Assembly: GCA_003427395.1 (NCBI GenBank)
Contig: BFEA01000843.1
Span: 340,985 to 385,176, forward strand
Length of the DNA stretch: 44,192 nucleotides
DNA from: Chara braunii
Lineage: Eukaryota; Streptophyta; Charophyceae; Charales; Characeae
Direction of reading: 5' to 3'
Positions 18,979 through 28,321 of this stretch are shown piece after piece (position 1 is the first letter of the stretch; every line of letters starts with the position of its first letter). Under the pieces are notes generated by a model. That model had not been told where the DNA came from. It saw only the letters and a program-made list of their open reading frames with translations, and did not search any database. The position numbers and the translations under genes were made by a program.

Positions 18979-19878
18979 ATTGATATCGGGACTTCGTCGC
19001 AGAGTAGGAAGTCCGCGGCACCGGATTTCGATCTAATCATTTTGTCGAAGAACATTTGGGAAGACATTGGACGCTCTGGTCTGGACCGTGACTACCTGCA
19101 CCTCGAAGATGATGTTGTCCCGGACGGGGAAATCCCTTCGTGGCAAAGTGTGGAAGAAGGATAACTTCGGATTTGCCGTGATGTAGGGTCGAACTTTTGG
19201 TACCTGTACACTCTGATGAAGGATGTACAGGCATACCCTATCAGGTTGGAGTCACTTCTGAAGAGGGAACCCCTTGAAGAGGAATCCGTCCAAACTTCTA
19301 AGATGGTTGAAGCATGACACATTTCATGTGAGAAACTTAAGTGGGCGTCGTTGGACAAGTTGCATCAAAAATTGTGTGCCTGGTTTTGCCTCGGCCAACC
19401 GACGAAGTCGGCGCCGGTGATCATAGACTACTTCGGTCGAGCGAGGGTGTGATATCGAGGCACCACCGTCGTGACGCTCTTCACTGCCGTGAAGGTGGAC
19501 GGTCGACGAATGAGAGTTTTTTTTCTCACAAGGAATGAATTTCACGGTGTCAAGCTCACTTCTTTTCAAGCGTTTCACACATCCGGCCCTACTTGTTCCC
19601 TTGCACGGTTCAAAAACAGGCTCGCCATAGATCAAGCACTGAAAGATGAGCTGCATTTGCGGGTCGACTGGTTGGTGCACCAACAACTTCACTACCTCTT
19701 CGATAGCTGCGACGAAATAAATTTCACAGTCGAACATAGGGACAACGAATTGCGATTTGTTTACCACCATCTAGATTATTCAACCTCCAGACCTCAGGAA
19801 GTGACTCTGCGCAACGGGAAGACGAGATATGTATGCGACTGCCCTTACTGCGATGCTGGACATCTACATCTTCACTAG
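18979..19878 (+). pseudogene. accessory gene E, paralogue of gene D, three in-frame stops
   Basis: A single frame from about 18979 to the stop at 19876 aligns with gene D over its whole length (DLIILSKNIW, DYLHLED, KLCAWFCLGQ, PVIIDYFGR, TLFTAVK and DCPYCDAGH). Stops are TAA at 19162, TGA at 19315 and TGA at 19450; no frameshift was needed for the alignment. The ATG expected after the acceptor-like CTGATGCAG (18977) is replaced by AATTG. This is a tandem duplication that has decayed by point mutation. The function is unknown. Confidence 0.55.
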
Positions 19879-19879
19879 C

Positions 19880-20141
19880 GGCGTTTTGAAATAGTTGCTT
19901 CGTGTTTTCTCTAGTGCAAATAGACTTGCACTATACTTAGAGCCCATTGAATTTCATGTTCGCCCCCTTATTTATCTCTCGTTCATCATGCCCCGTCCCC
20001 TTCGGTATACCCCATTGCATGACAAACTGTCTATCTAATTACGAGTTCATTCGCACTTTGTCAACATCAGACGGTCTCAACTTTGTCGTTTACCCACCTC
20101 TTTGTATATGACAAGGGCGTTGTTCTCTCTTCTGATGCAGG
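19880..20141. promoter_or_regulatory. intergenic region with dyads
   Basis: GTGCAAATAGACTTGCAC (about 19915) is a shortened dyad after gene E. TTACGAGTTCATTCGCACTT (about 20037-20058) is a clear copy before gene F. TTCTGATGCAGG directly precedes the ATG at 20142 and looks like an intron acceptor. Nothing else was recognised. Confidence 0.45.
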
Positions 20142-20819
20142 ATGTCGTCTGGAAGTTTTAGCGGGACGGTCGTTGTCAGAGACCTCGGCTACTGCGAAAG
20201 TTTGCGAAGTGCAGTTGTTGCCGCAGCTGAGAACATTTATGGTTTAGAGTGGTTTGGCAACATTGGGCTTCCCAGATACCGGTGCCTTCCGGTTCCAGAA
20301 GACGTTCGCGCTCGTGTTTAGCCGTCTGTTTCGCTTCCGCCTACCCCAACTTTTCAGTACATTGTGATGGCCACGCTACGCGACAGGCCCGTCTTCAGAA
20401 TTGATTTCTACATTGCATCCGAAGGGGAGTTGAGAAGCTGTTTGTATTATTCGTACTTAACCGTCGCATCTTTCGATAGAACGCCAGAAGGTTGTGAGCC
20501 TGCCATTACGTTTTTCTTATCGATCTTTATCATGCATATCGCCTCGTGCTTGGATGGAGAATTATTCCTTGTATCCGGCGTGAGAGAAGATGATGACAGT
20601 CCCTCGTTCTGGGGAGACCGTTGTCCGTTCCAAATCCGTCACTGGCGCAATTTGAATCGAGTTTTAAGAGATTTATTCATGCGCGACTTGCCGAATATCG
20701 AAGCAGATCTTGGTGCCCGAATTCCCGAACCAAGTCCTTTTAATCGAGTTCAACATAGACGAGCGCAAGGACGACGATCGCGCGAGGCTACTCGAAGACT
20801 GAACATGCTGCTACCATGA
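20142..20819 (+). pseudogene. accessory gene F (unknown), one in-frame stop
   Basis: ATG 20142 opens a 225-codon frame beginning MSSGSFSGTVVVRDLG, interrupted once by a TAG at 20319, and ending in an Arg-rich tail (RRAQGRRSREATRRLN). The middle (RIDFYIASEGELRSCLYYSY, then a hydrophobic ITFFLSIFIMHIASCL) may be a buried helix rather than a membrane span. No family was recognised. The start context matches genes D and E, so it belongs to the same cassette series. The stop may be a single C-to-T change (CAG to TAG), which is inference. Confidence 0.45.
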
Positions 20820-20954
20820 AGATCGTTCTAACTCTTCTCACCTGATGCATGCTACGAAGATACTCATCGCCTCAGGGTATTCGAATTCTATATGTGAATA
20901 TACTCCCATTTATCACCTCACTCCTTTTGCAGTGGGTCTGACCCTATCACAAGG

Positions 20955-21190
20955 TGTCCCATTCTGGCTTGGATGAGATTCTGTCTGGGACTTGTGTGGG
21001 TAGGTGAACATCGTGTCGGGTTCGGATGACCTTTTGTCTAATGCAGGACTTCGGCGCGAATCAACGTTCGTGTGGTCTTCGGCTCGAATCAGCGTTCGTG
21101 TAGGTCTTCGACATGTTCGTATTAAAGGTTGGGTTTGTTTCATGTGTAATGCTGGACATTTCGGCTTGTGGCGAAGAGGGGGAGTGATAT
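20955..21190 (+). pseudogene. relic of transposase-like gene 3' end
   Basis: CAAGGTGTCCCATTCT at about 20961 repeats the last codons of the transposase-like gene at 17160-17178. In this copy the next codon is TGG, giving SQGVPFWLG, where the transposase copy has TAG. The match is short and decays afterwards; the following ORF (to 21190) is not a gene I can support. Confidence 0.45.
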
Positions 21191-21700
21191 AGACTGTACG
21201 AAAGTGTCTTCTGTAGAAAAAGGCATGTCATGTAGAGTATACGACGTGGGCTGGAATGATTTTTGGAATGCCTAAATGTATCTTTGAACGTGTACTTCAA
21301 TGATTTTTGGAAAGACTCCATGTACTTTGTGGATTATGGAAAGCTTCCGTGTACTTTGCAATTTTGTTCGGCACGAATCAGCGTTCGTGTAGGTCTTCGG
21401 CTTGAATCAACTTTTGTGTAGGTCTTCGACATATTCGTATTAGTGACAGGGTTTGTTTCATGTGTAATGCCGGATTTTTCGGCTTGTGGCGAAGAGGGGG
21501 AGTGATATAGACTGTCCGGAAGTGTCTTCTGTAGATAAGGGCATGTCATGTCGACTATACGACGTGGGCTGGAATTATTTTTGGAATGCCTACATGTGCC
21601 TTAAAACGTGACCTTCAACGATTTTTGGAAAGGCTCCATGTACTTTGTGAATTTTGGAAAGCTTTCGTGTACTTTGCAATTTTGTATTGATTTGTTTTTT
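21064..21700 (+). repeat. ~318-bp tandem duplication
   Basis: GACATGTTCGTATTA (21110) and GACATATTCGTATTA (21428) mark two copies separated by 318 bp. Both include GGCTTGTGGCGAAGAGGGGG and AGTGATATAGACTG, then GTGTCTTCTGTAGA and TATACGACGTGGGCTGGAAT. The 3' parts of both copies contain reverse complements of the 1.6-2.3 kb block (GGAAAGCTTYCGTGTACTTTG). Confidence 0.85.
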
Positions 21701-21815
21701 GAAAACACCTCTATGTACTTTGCAATTTCCCATTGAATGATTTTTTTGCATTGAATGATTTCTGGAAACTCTCGTTGTGGTCGGCAACTTCACCTTTTAG
21801 AAAAACACTAGGCAA
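21290..21815 (-). repeat. inverted copies of the 1.6-2.3 kb arm block
   Basis: Read on the minus strand, this stretch gives CAAGTTGCCTAGTGTTTTTC, AAGGTGAAG, CATTCAATGCAAAAAA, AAATTGCAAAGTACA and CACAAAGTACATGGAG. All of these occur in the same order at 2024-2225 on the plus strand. It is the right-hand counterpart of the left arm. Confidence 0.75.
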
Positions 21816-21944
21816 CTTGAAGGCGATGACAAAAGTTACTTATAGGAATGGATATGTATCTTCTCCACACAAAGATTTAACGACATTTTCACCGGGTAAT
21901 ATGCAAATGACAAGCAAATGTCCATATTAAATCATCGTGCCGAT

Positions 21945-22085
21945 GGTGTGCGCACCTGCTTCTCCATCTAAGTGCGAGTTCATTCTCACTTCTGGTGTGA
22001 ACGACGAGCATCCTGCAACTGTTTCCCTCTCTCCTTTTCTTCAACTGCACCCTCCATCTAAGTGCGAGTTCATTCGCACTTTGAA
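21945..22085 (+). repeat. GATGGTGTGCGCACCT module with two dyads
   Basis: The module combines GATGGTGTGCGCACC, then TCTCCATCTAAGTGCGAGTT plus the rest of the dyad, then TGGTGTGAACGACGAGCA. Dyads lie at 21969-21991 and 22060-22081; the second has perfect TCGCACTT and AAGTGCGA arms. Further copies of the module lie at about 24258, 24345, 27938 and 28707. Confidence 0.75.
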
Positions 22086-22254
22086 AGAACGCATCGCACT
22101 TTGCTTCAACTTGACCTTTGCGAAAACAACAGGCAACTTGCAAATGTTTCCGTCTCTCCTTCTCTCCCGACTTCCACAAACGAACGGTCGGTAAGCACCT
22201 GCACATCACGAAACAAGAGCACGTCCCAATTGGAACATCGTCAGGTTCTTGCGA

Positions 22255-22850
22255 TGTCGACTCCCGCATGATGACTACACTGAACAGCGGTAGGATGACC
22301 GGTCCGCCTCTCCGATGTGGATCTAATGGTGGATTGCGTTAAATATGCTCTCATAGATCCACACCGGGGATGGGGACCAGGATCCAAACACAGTTTGCTT
22401 GTAAGGCATCATATGATGTGTCGGTATAACCGACATCCAGAACTGCTTGGTGAGCATCTAGTGCTACGCCAATAAGTTTCAAACACGGTCGCAAAGTCCC
22501 CTAAGAATGTTCATTGTCGGTTCCTCACATCGTCGATTCCCACGTGATGAGAACAATAAACAACGGCAGAATGGCAGGTCCCCCTCGCCGGAATGGATCT
22601 AACGGTGGATTGCGTCAAATCTGCTCTCAAAGATCCACACCGGATACAAGGTCCTGCAATCAGTCGCTGCTTGCTGGTAAGCATCACATGATGTGTCCAT
22701 ACGATCGACATCCAAGACTGTTTGGTGAGCGTCTAGTGCTACGCCAAGTAGTTCTGTCGCAAGGTCCCCTTAGAATGCTCTTAGCACTAGAGACTTGAGA
22801 CCGCCGACTGTTTGGCACTTCTTAAAGGTGGTCATTTCAACCGATGCAGA
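22255..22850 (-). repeat. two inverted ~273-bp units (right subterminal array)
   Basis: The reverse complement reads GCGTAGCACTAGATGCTCAC twice (about 22450-22475 and about 22725-22745 on this strand), with the same flanking order as the left array. It continues outward to AAGAAGTGCCAAACAGTCGG, matching 203-215. ORFs here are repeat-derived. Confidence 0.85.
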
Positions 22851-22970
22851 GGGCTCGTGGTCACTTTCATTGCTTGTATACGTGCCCGTGGGTGCTCGGC
22901 CTGGCATACATGTAGTGTTGTTTGACACTTCCTTACGGTTCTCTATCGAATGTTGTTCAACTAGAGTCTC

Positions 22971-22972
22971 TC

Positions 22973-23006
<34 letters not shown>

Positions 23007-23008
23007 CT
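22971..23008. repeat. CT-rich tract at right arm end
   Basis: CTCTCTCTCTCTGTCTCTG-type tract, preceded by GTTCAACTAGAGT. It is the mirror of the AG tract and adjoining bases at 1-90, and marks the outer end of the right arm. Confidence 0.9.
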
Positions 23009-23206
23009 GCCATGCTCGTTGATGTGCCTCTCGCCCGACTGGGTGCAGTGCGGTCGTGCGGTGGTGGTCGTGTTCAACAAGACGCCCGTCATCGGAGTTT
23101 CGACGGACGTCCTTGGGGGGCATGGTTACTTTCTTTCCCTGTGAGCTGGGTGGAAGCATTTGCTTAATTTTTTTTTTTGTGGCCTGCAGGGCATTTGCCG
23201 ATCGCG

Positions 23207-24124
23207 ATGGCCATGTCGGAGTTGATTATCCTGGGTGATTGGCATGAGCACATGGCATACCCTTTCCCACCATGCGCGCTGCGCGTCTCCGGCAGTGGAA
23301 ACTCCACTGTTATTGACGGTGTAACAAGAGACGAGATGGAGTGTGATCCTTGGATGAAGGTCCCCTCGTTCACTGATGCTCCCCTGGACTCGTGGAAGGA
23401 GCTTGAATGGGACATAATGCTCAGGGAGTGTTCGTGGGCGGACGACTACAAGTTCGCTAACATGTGCGAGTTTGGGAGTTTCATTCCCGTGCCTAGAGAT
23501 GTGCTGGGTTCAGTTCGGTGCCGTTGCTTGAGTGCAAAGCTGAACATTCCTCGTCATCAAAATGTGTTGGCCTGCAGTGTCGTGACTGCTTCGCCGCACA
23601 CATGGTCCCGCTCGCTGAACCACGAGTTGCTTGCCTGTGCACGACATTCCGATTTCCTCGATCAGTACCCGTTGCACTCTCCAGGGCTGTAGCCTCGAGC
23701 AGTTTTCTACTGCTGCGTTAGATTGCGTCTCGGAAAGTTTTTCTTATCTAGGGCCCTTTGCATCGCGTGTTCGAATCGGAGTAGGACCTTGACTGACGTT
23801 GTGGTCTACGTGTCCAGGAATTAGTTGCACCTCGGGAGAGACGTTATCGGTTTGGTCACAATAGAATACAAAGGGACATGGGATTTGGTAATCGGGGGTA
23901 AGGTGGACGATGTGGACGCTTGGCGTGAGGTTGAAGCTCAAGCGTCCTCTATACGGGATGCTATAGGGAGGTCTCTGGCCGGAAGGACCGGGTTCGTTCG
24001 CATAAAATATATTTCTATGTTCGCGGAAGATGCTCCAGTCGATGCGCCGCAGTGTCTTACATTCAGGTCGCCTCTTCGAACTTTGAATGAACGCATGTAC
24101 ACACCGGCCTGTCGTCATCGGTAG
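23207..24124 (+). pseudogene. G-family copy 1 (unknown family), two in-frame stops
   Basis: ATG 23207 lies 17 bases after a strong acceptor (a T run then GTGGCCTGCAG). The frame aligns with the two intact neighbours: AYPFPPCALRV, the CDPWMKVPSF region, CSWADDYKFANMCEFGSFIP, SPHTWSRS, RHSDFLDQYPL, YCCVRL and FVRIKYISMF. Stops are TAG at 23690 and TAG at 23822. The 3' end departs from the family after about 24060. No known domain was recognised, and the copy is degraded. Confidence 0.6.
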
Positions 24125-24240
24125 AAGTGAAAGTTCTGAACGGATGTTACACGCCGATTTNTTTGAATGAACGCATGTACACACCGGCCTGTCGTCATCG
24201 GTAGAAGTGAAAGTTCTGAACGGATGTTACACGCCGATTT
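24082..24240 (+). repeat. exact 79-bp duplication around a single N
   Basis: 24082-24160 and 24162-24240 are identical, separated by the N at 24161. This is the signature of two contig ends sharing an overlap that was not merged. The second copy is likely artificial. Confidence 0.9.
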
Positions 24241-24257
24241 CCTTATACATTACACAA

Positions 24258-24420
24258 ATGAGCTCATGGTGTGCGCACCTATCTCTCCATTTAAGTGCGA
24301 GTTCACTCGCACTTGCTGTGTGCACCACGAGCATTCCACTTCAGCGGTGTGACCACCTGTCTCTCCATCTAACTGCGACTTCACTCGCACTTGTGCTTTG
24401 AACCCTAAGCAATCGGCTTG
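24258..24420 (+). promoter_or_regulatory. two dyad modules upstream of G-family copy 2
   Basis: AAGTGCGAGTTCACTCGCAC (24293-24312, complete arms to 24314) and AACTGCGACTTCACTCGCAC (24371-24390) each sit inside a TCTCCATYTAA ... TGTGTGCACCACGAGCA module. They lie 120-240 bases before the ATG of the next gene. Confidence 0.55.
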
Positions 24421-24532
24421 AGTGAATGTCTTGACGACAGCGTGTGGGCGTGGCCACGACAGTTCCCGTTTGCCAACTGTGTTCATACACGTTGCCGTGC
24501 CCGTGTGTATCGTTTGGTATGTAGGGTGCGTA

Positions 24533-25537
24533 ATGGAGGCGACCTTCTCGACACCACGAATCTTTGAGTCGATCTTCTTGACACCACAAACCATGAGTCC
24601 CGAAACGCACATTCACTTGGCAGAACCGTTTCCTCCTTGCGCGAGATCAGTGCGGCATTTCAATGGTGTGACTACGATCCACGGAGTGACTGCAGAGGAC
24701 TTCGACGAGGACCCCTGGATGACCGTTGTCCCATGCATGGACGGGCATATTGACAATTGGTGCGATGGGAATTGGGCCACGATCGAGAGTCGCTGCCCTT
24801 GGGCAAGCCAGTACAAATTCGTCAATATGTTGGAGTTCGGGAACCTCATCCCGCTGTCTGACGCTATCCTCGGACACAAGTTCCTGAACCATATGCGCAG
24901 AGCACTGGGCTGCATTAGCCGCCATTTCATCCGCCTCGAGTGCCACTATGTCAGGTCGTCGCCACGAACTTGGGGAGGCTCGCGGAAACAAGAGTTGGTG
25001 GACTGCGCTCGTCACTGCTCGTTCCTGGACCAGTACCCGCTCTGGTACCCCGGGAATTCTCCACAAGTTGTGTCATACTGTTGTGTGCGATTGAAAGTAT
25101 CCGGGTCTGATTTCGCCATAGTTCTATGTATCGCTGTGTCGAACAAGAGTAGGAAACTCGTCGATGCAGTTGTGCTTGTATCACGCAACGAGGTGGTAAT
25201 TGAGGGGTCCAAATTCGTGCCGACGCGGGGGCCCGAACGTGTAGATGGGTGGCGAGATTTGGTTATAGCAGGGCCGGTCCAAAACTTTTCGTTGCATCAT
25301 GAGGTCAAGGAGAAAGTGTCCGATATACGGGACTGTATAGGGAATTCCTTAGCACGACCGGGAGTGTTTGTCAGGGTGAAATACATGTCCGTCTTTTTGG
25401 AGAGTGCATCAGTCGACGAACCGCAGATCCGCGTGTATGGATCATCAATGAATGCTTTGTATGGCTTCGGTACACGACCTCGTCCCCGGGGAACCCCGAA
25501 TGTCACTAGATCTGGACGTGTGGTCAGACTTAAGTGA
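24533..25537 (+). CDS. G-family copy 2, intact protein of unknown function
   Basis: ATG 24533 lies just after TGGTATGTAGGGTGCGTA, matching the context of copy 3 (GTGATGTAGGGAGCGTA before its ATG); TGTAG is probably an intron acceptor. The frame is open for 334 codons. Landmarks shared with copy 3 are EPFPPCARSVRH, FDEDPWMTV, CPWASQYKFVNMLEFGNLIP, SSPRTWG, KQELVDCARH, YCCVRL, KSRKLVDAVVLVSRNE, VSDIRDCIGNSLARPG, VRVKYMSVF and a basic C-terminus (RPRPRGTPNVTRSGRVVR). It is mixed alpha/beta in appearance, without a signal peptide or membrane span. Two intact neighbours suggest selection, but no function can be assigned. Confidence 0.75.
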   Translation: MEATFSTPRIFESIFLTPQTMSPETHIHLAEPFPPCARSVRHFNGVTTIHGVTAEDFDEDPWMTVVPCMDGHIDNWCDGNWATIESRCPWASQYKFVNMLEFGNLIPLSDAILGHKFLNHMRRALGCISRHFIRLECHYVRSSPRTWGGSRKQELVDCARHCSFLDQYPLWYPGNSPQVVSYCCVRLKVSGSDFAIVLCIAVSNKSRKLVDAVVLVSRNEVVIEGSKFVPTRGPERVDGWRDLVIAGPVQNFSLHHEVKEKVSDIRDCIGNSLARPGVFVRVKYMSVFLESASVDEPQIRVYGSSMNALYGFGTRPRPRGTPNVTRSGRVVRLK

Positions 25538-25602
25538 GAGTTCACTCGCACTTTGCTTAAGTGAGGGTTAGCTCGCACGTAAGTGAGAGTTCACTCGCAC
25601 TT
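25532..25602. promoter_or_regulatory. three dyads in a row between G copies 2 and 3
   Basis: AAGTGAGAGTTCACTCGCAC at 25532, AAGTGAGGGTTAGCTCGCAC at 25559, and AAGTGAGAGTTCACTCGCAC at 25581. The stop codon of copy 2 (TGA) lies inside the first one. They are spaced 22-27 bp apart. Confidence 0.6.
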
Positions 25603-25751
25603 TGATTAAGTGACGAGCTTGTCGATATATAGTGCGGGCGTGACGGTTGAGTGTTGGCCGCATCAGGGGACTTATTATTGGACAACTTTATTTACGACGG
25701 TCTACATGTCCGTTTGTGTCGTTTGTGTGTCCGTGATGTGTAGGGAGCGTA

Positions 25752-26762
25752 ATGTTGTCGAGACCTTCGACAAGCGTCAGCGTGAGTCCCGAGACGCAGA
25801 TGCGCTTGAGTCCCGAAAAGCACATGCGCTTGGCAAAACCGTTTTCACCTTATGCGACATCGGTGCGGCATCATGACGGTCAAACGTGGACCGACGAAGC
25901 AGCCAAGGAGGACTTCGACTTCGACGAGGACCCATGGATGCCTGTCAAACCGTACATGAACTGGCATCTCGACGAATGGAACGATAATGATTGGAAGGCG
26001 ATGGAGCGTGCCTGCCCTTGGGCAAGCCATTACAAGTTTGCCAACATGTTAGAGTTCGGGAGCCTTATTGCACTGCCTGATGGTGTCCTCCAGCGAAAGA
26101 CCGTGGACGATAAGGGTAAACCGATCCGCTACCGTACCAGCTTCAGACGTCGCCTCGGCTGCGAGTACATCACATCTTCGCCACGAACTTGGGGAAGTTC
26201 GCAGAAGCAAGAGTTGGTGGACTGCGCTCGTCATTATTCATTCTTGGAACACTACCCACTCCGTTGCCCAGGGACTTCTCCACAAGCTCTATCGTACTGT
26301 TGTGTGCGGTTGACGGATGACGGATGTCCTTTCGCCAGAGTGCTATGTGTGGCTTCTTCAAGCAAAAGTAGGAAACTTGTGGATGCGGTTGTGCTTGTGT
26401 CACGCAACAAGATTGTGCTTCAGGGATCCAAGTTCAAGGCGGTCATGTCTCGCCCAGATGTAGATGGGCGGTCAGACTTGGTGAGAGTAGGTCAGGTAAT
26501 AGTTTTTTTGTCATTGTGGCGTGACGTGGAAGAGAAAGTGTCTGAAATACGTGACTGTATAGGGAATTCCTTAGCACGACGAGGAGGGTTTGTCAGGATG
26601 AAATACATGTCCATGTTTTCGGAGACTGCAACGGTCCACGAACCGCAGAGCCACGTATATGGATCATCTATGAATGTCATGTATGGCTTCGGTTCACGAC
26701 CTCGTCCGCGAGAAACCTTATATGTCACAAGGTCCGGACGGGTTGTCAGACTTTGTGTTTAA
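25752..26762 (+). CDS. G-family copy 3, intact protein of unknown function
   Basis: ATG 25752 follows GTGATGTAGGGAGCGTA. The 336-codon frame is open and aligns with copy 2 from KPFSPYATSVRHH to RSGRVVRL. The early acidic stretch (FDFDEDPW) and the centre (CPWASHYKFANMLEFGSLI, SSPRTWG, KQELVDCARHYSFLEHYPL) are best conserved. The block between (DDKGKPIRYRTSFRRRLG) differs more, suggesting a loop. The protein appears soluble. A partial copy of its 3' half follows within 10 bases. The family is unknown to me; it may be transposon cargo or a lineage-specific host family. Confidence 0.75.
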   Translation: MLSRPSTSVSVSPETQMRLSPEKHMRLAKPFSPYATSVRHHDGQTWTDEAAKEDFDFDEDPWMPVKPYMNWHLDEWNDNDWKAMERACPWASHYKFANMLEFGSLIALPDGVLQRKTVDDKGKPIRYRTSFRRRLGCEYITSSPRTWGSSQKQELVDCARHYSFLEHYPLRCPGTSPQALSYCCVRLTDDGCPFARVLCVASSSKSRKLVDAVVLVSRNKIVLQGSKFKAVMSRPDVDGRSDLVRVGQVIVFLSLWRDVEEKVSEIRDCIGNSLARRGGFVRMKYMSMFSETATVHEPQSHVYGSSMNVMYGFGSRPRPRETLYVTRSGRVVRLCV

Positions 26763-27232
26763 GGGAAAACATGTTGTGTGCGGTTGACTGATGACGGGTG
26801 TCCTTTCGCGAGAGTGCTATGTGAGGCTTCTTCAAACAAAAGTAGAAAACTCATGGATGCAGTTATGCTCCTGGCACGAAACGAGATGGTACTTCAGGGA
26901 TCCAAGTTCAAGCCCGTGATGTCTCCTCTCGATGTAGATGGGCAGTCAGATTTCGTGAGAGCAGGTCGGGTCAGATGTTTATCATTGTGGCATAAGGTGG
27001 AAGAGAAAGTGTCCGACATACAAGACTATATAGTGAATTCCTTAGCACGATCAGGAGGGTTTGTCAGGATGAAATACATGTCCATGTTTTCGGAGAATGC
27101 AACTGTCCACGAACCGCAGAGCCACATATATGGATAATCTATGAATGCCATGTATGGTTTCGGTTCACGCCCTCGTCCGCGAGAAACCCCGTATGTCACA
27201 AGATACGGACGTGTGGTCATACCATGTGTTTA
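26763..27232 (+). pseudogene. G-family copy 4, 3' fragment
   Basis: It starts abruptly at TGTTGTGTGCGGTTGAC, matching copy 3 from 26297. It carries only the C-terminal ~150 codons (CCVRLTDDGCPFARVLC ... MKYMSMFSENATVHEPQ). A TAA at 27135 replaces the Ser codon of YGSSMN. No start codon or 5' part is present. It is an unequal-crossover or similar duplication of the 3' half. Confidence 0.8.
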
Positions 27233-27937
27233 AGGGCAATTGTAATTCTAATGAACTCTTCTGGTTTTACAGCTATCTTGTGCCATGTCGCGATGTTACG
27301 TTGTCTTACGATGTCGTGTCGTGTACTTCTATGACCTTGTGTTTAACGGAAAACATATTAAAATACAATCTTGTGGAACATGATGTGCATGTGCACCTTG
27401 AAATGGTGGATATGCAGACAATCACACGTTGCCTCTTGCATCTATTGCAACTATTGCCTCTCACACATCTATCTACTACTTCATACACGTTGCCTCTAGC
27501 ACCTATTGCAACGCCTCTCAAACCTCTATCTACTACTTGTTTTTTGCTTCGAACGTTTATCTGGAAACAACCCCTGTCTACTTTGCAATGTGCGGTTCAG
27601 TGGTTTGAACATTTTTTCCAACTCTGCGTGCGCTGTTTCCATTTTAGATGGTGCAGTGTAAGGAGAAGACTATGCAAGTTGCGAGTGTTTCCATCTCCAC
27701 GTTGTGGTGACAAGAGTAAATGTTCTAAATGGATGTTATGTATCTTGCCCATGCAAAGAAATGACACGAGTGTTTTGATCTCCGATGTTCATGCCAATGT
27801 CTTACAGCCTTATACATGCTCATGTCAAGGAGGGGATCGATGTTTGCGATGACAAGAGTGAATGTTAGGAATCTATGTTATTGATTTGTCCATGCAAATG
27901 ACAAGCCAGCATTTGTATTATATCACCGCGCTGATGG
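27233..27937. other. no gene; 60-bp tandem duplication at 27426-27545
   Basis: CACGTTGCCTCTTGCATCTATTGCAAC-like text repeats (about 27427 and about 27487), each with CATCTATCTACTACTT or CTCTATCTACTACTT. A segment near 27660-27700 resembles the right-arm text around 22110-22150. The ORF over the region is without family signal and is not called. Confidence 0.5.
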
Positions 27938-28176
27938 TCTGCGTTCATGTTGTCCATCTAAATGAGAGTTCACTTCGACTTGTGGTGTGTACCCCGAGCA
28001 ATCCGCTAGTTGTCCATGCAAATGTCCAAGAACTGATAACCTGCGGGATCAGGAGTTCAATTCTGTTTTTTTAGTGTGAAACTCTGCTCGAAATAGATCC
28101 AAATCCAATAGGAAGTCTCGCCACAGACCAAGGTTCCCTTATAGTGCGTGGCCATCCGCACAGACCGCTGCTCAGT

Positions 28177-28235
28177 CACCAAACCGATATCTGCGAATTG
28201 ATTCGCTGTTCAACTAGTATCTGTCAATGCATTTC

Positions 28236-28245
<10 letters not shown>
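28177..28245 (-). repeat. inverted copy of the left terminus (78-150)
   Basis: AGTCACCAAAC ... CTGCGAATTGATTCGCTGTT and CAACTAG form the reverse complement of the first bases after the left AG tract. A CT tract follows at 28243. It would make a plausible second right end, giving an element of about 28.3 kb. Confidence 0.55.

Positions 28246-28321
<76 letters not shown>

Noticed and set aside
14850-20321. Alternative genetic code with reassigned stop codons
   Set aside because: TAA, TAG and TGA all occur inside old frames and at positions where different residues are expected, so mutation explains them better than a recoded codon.
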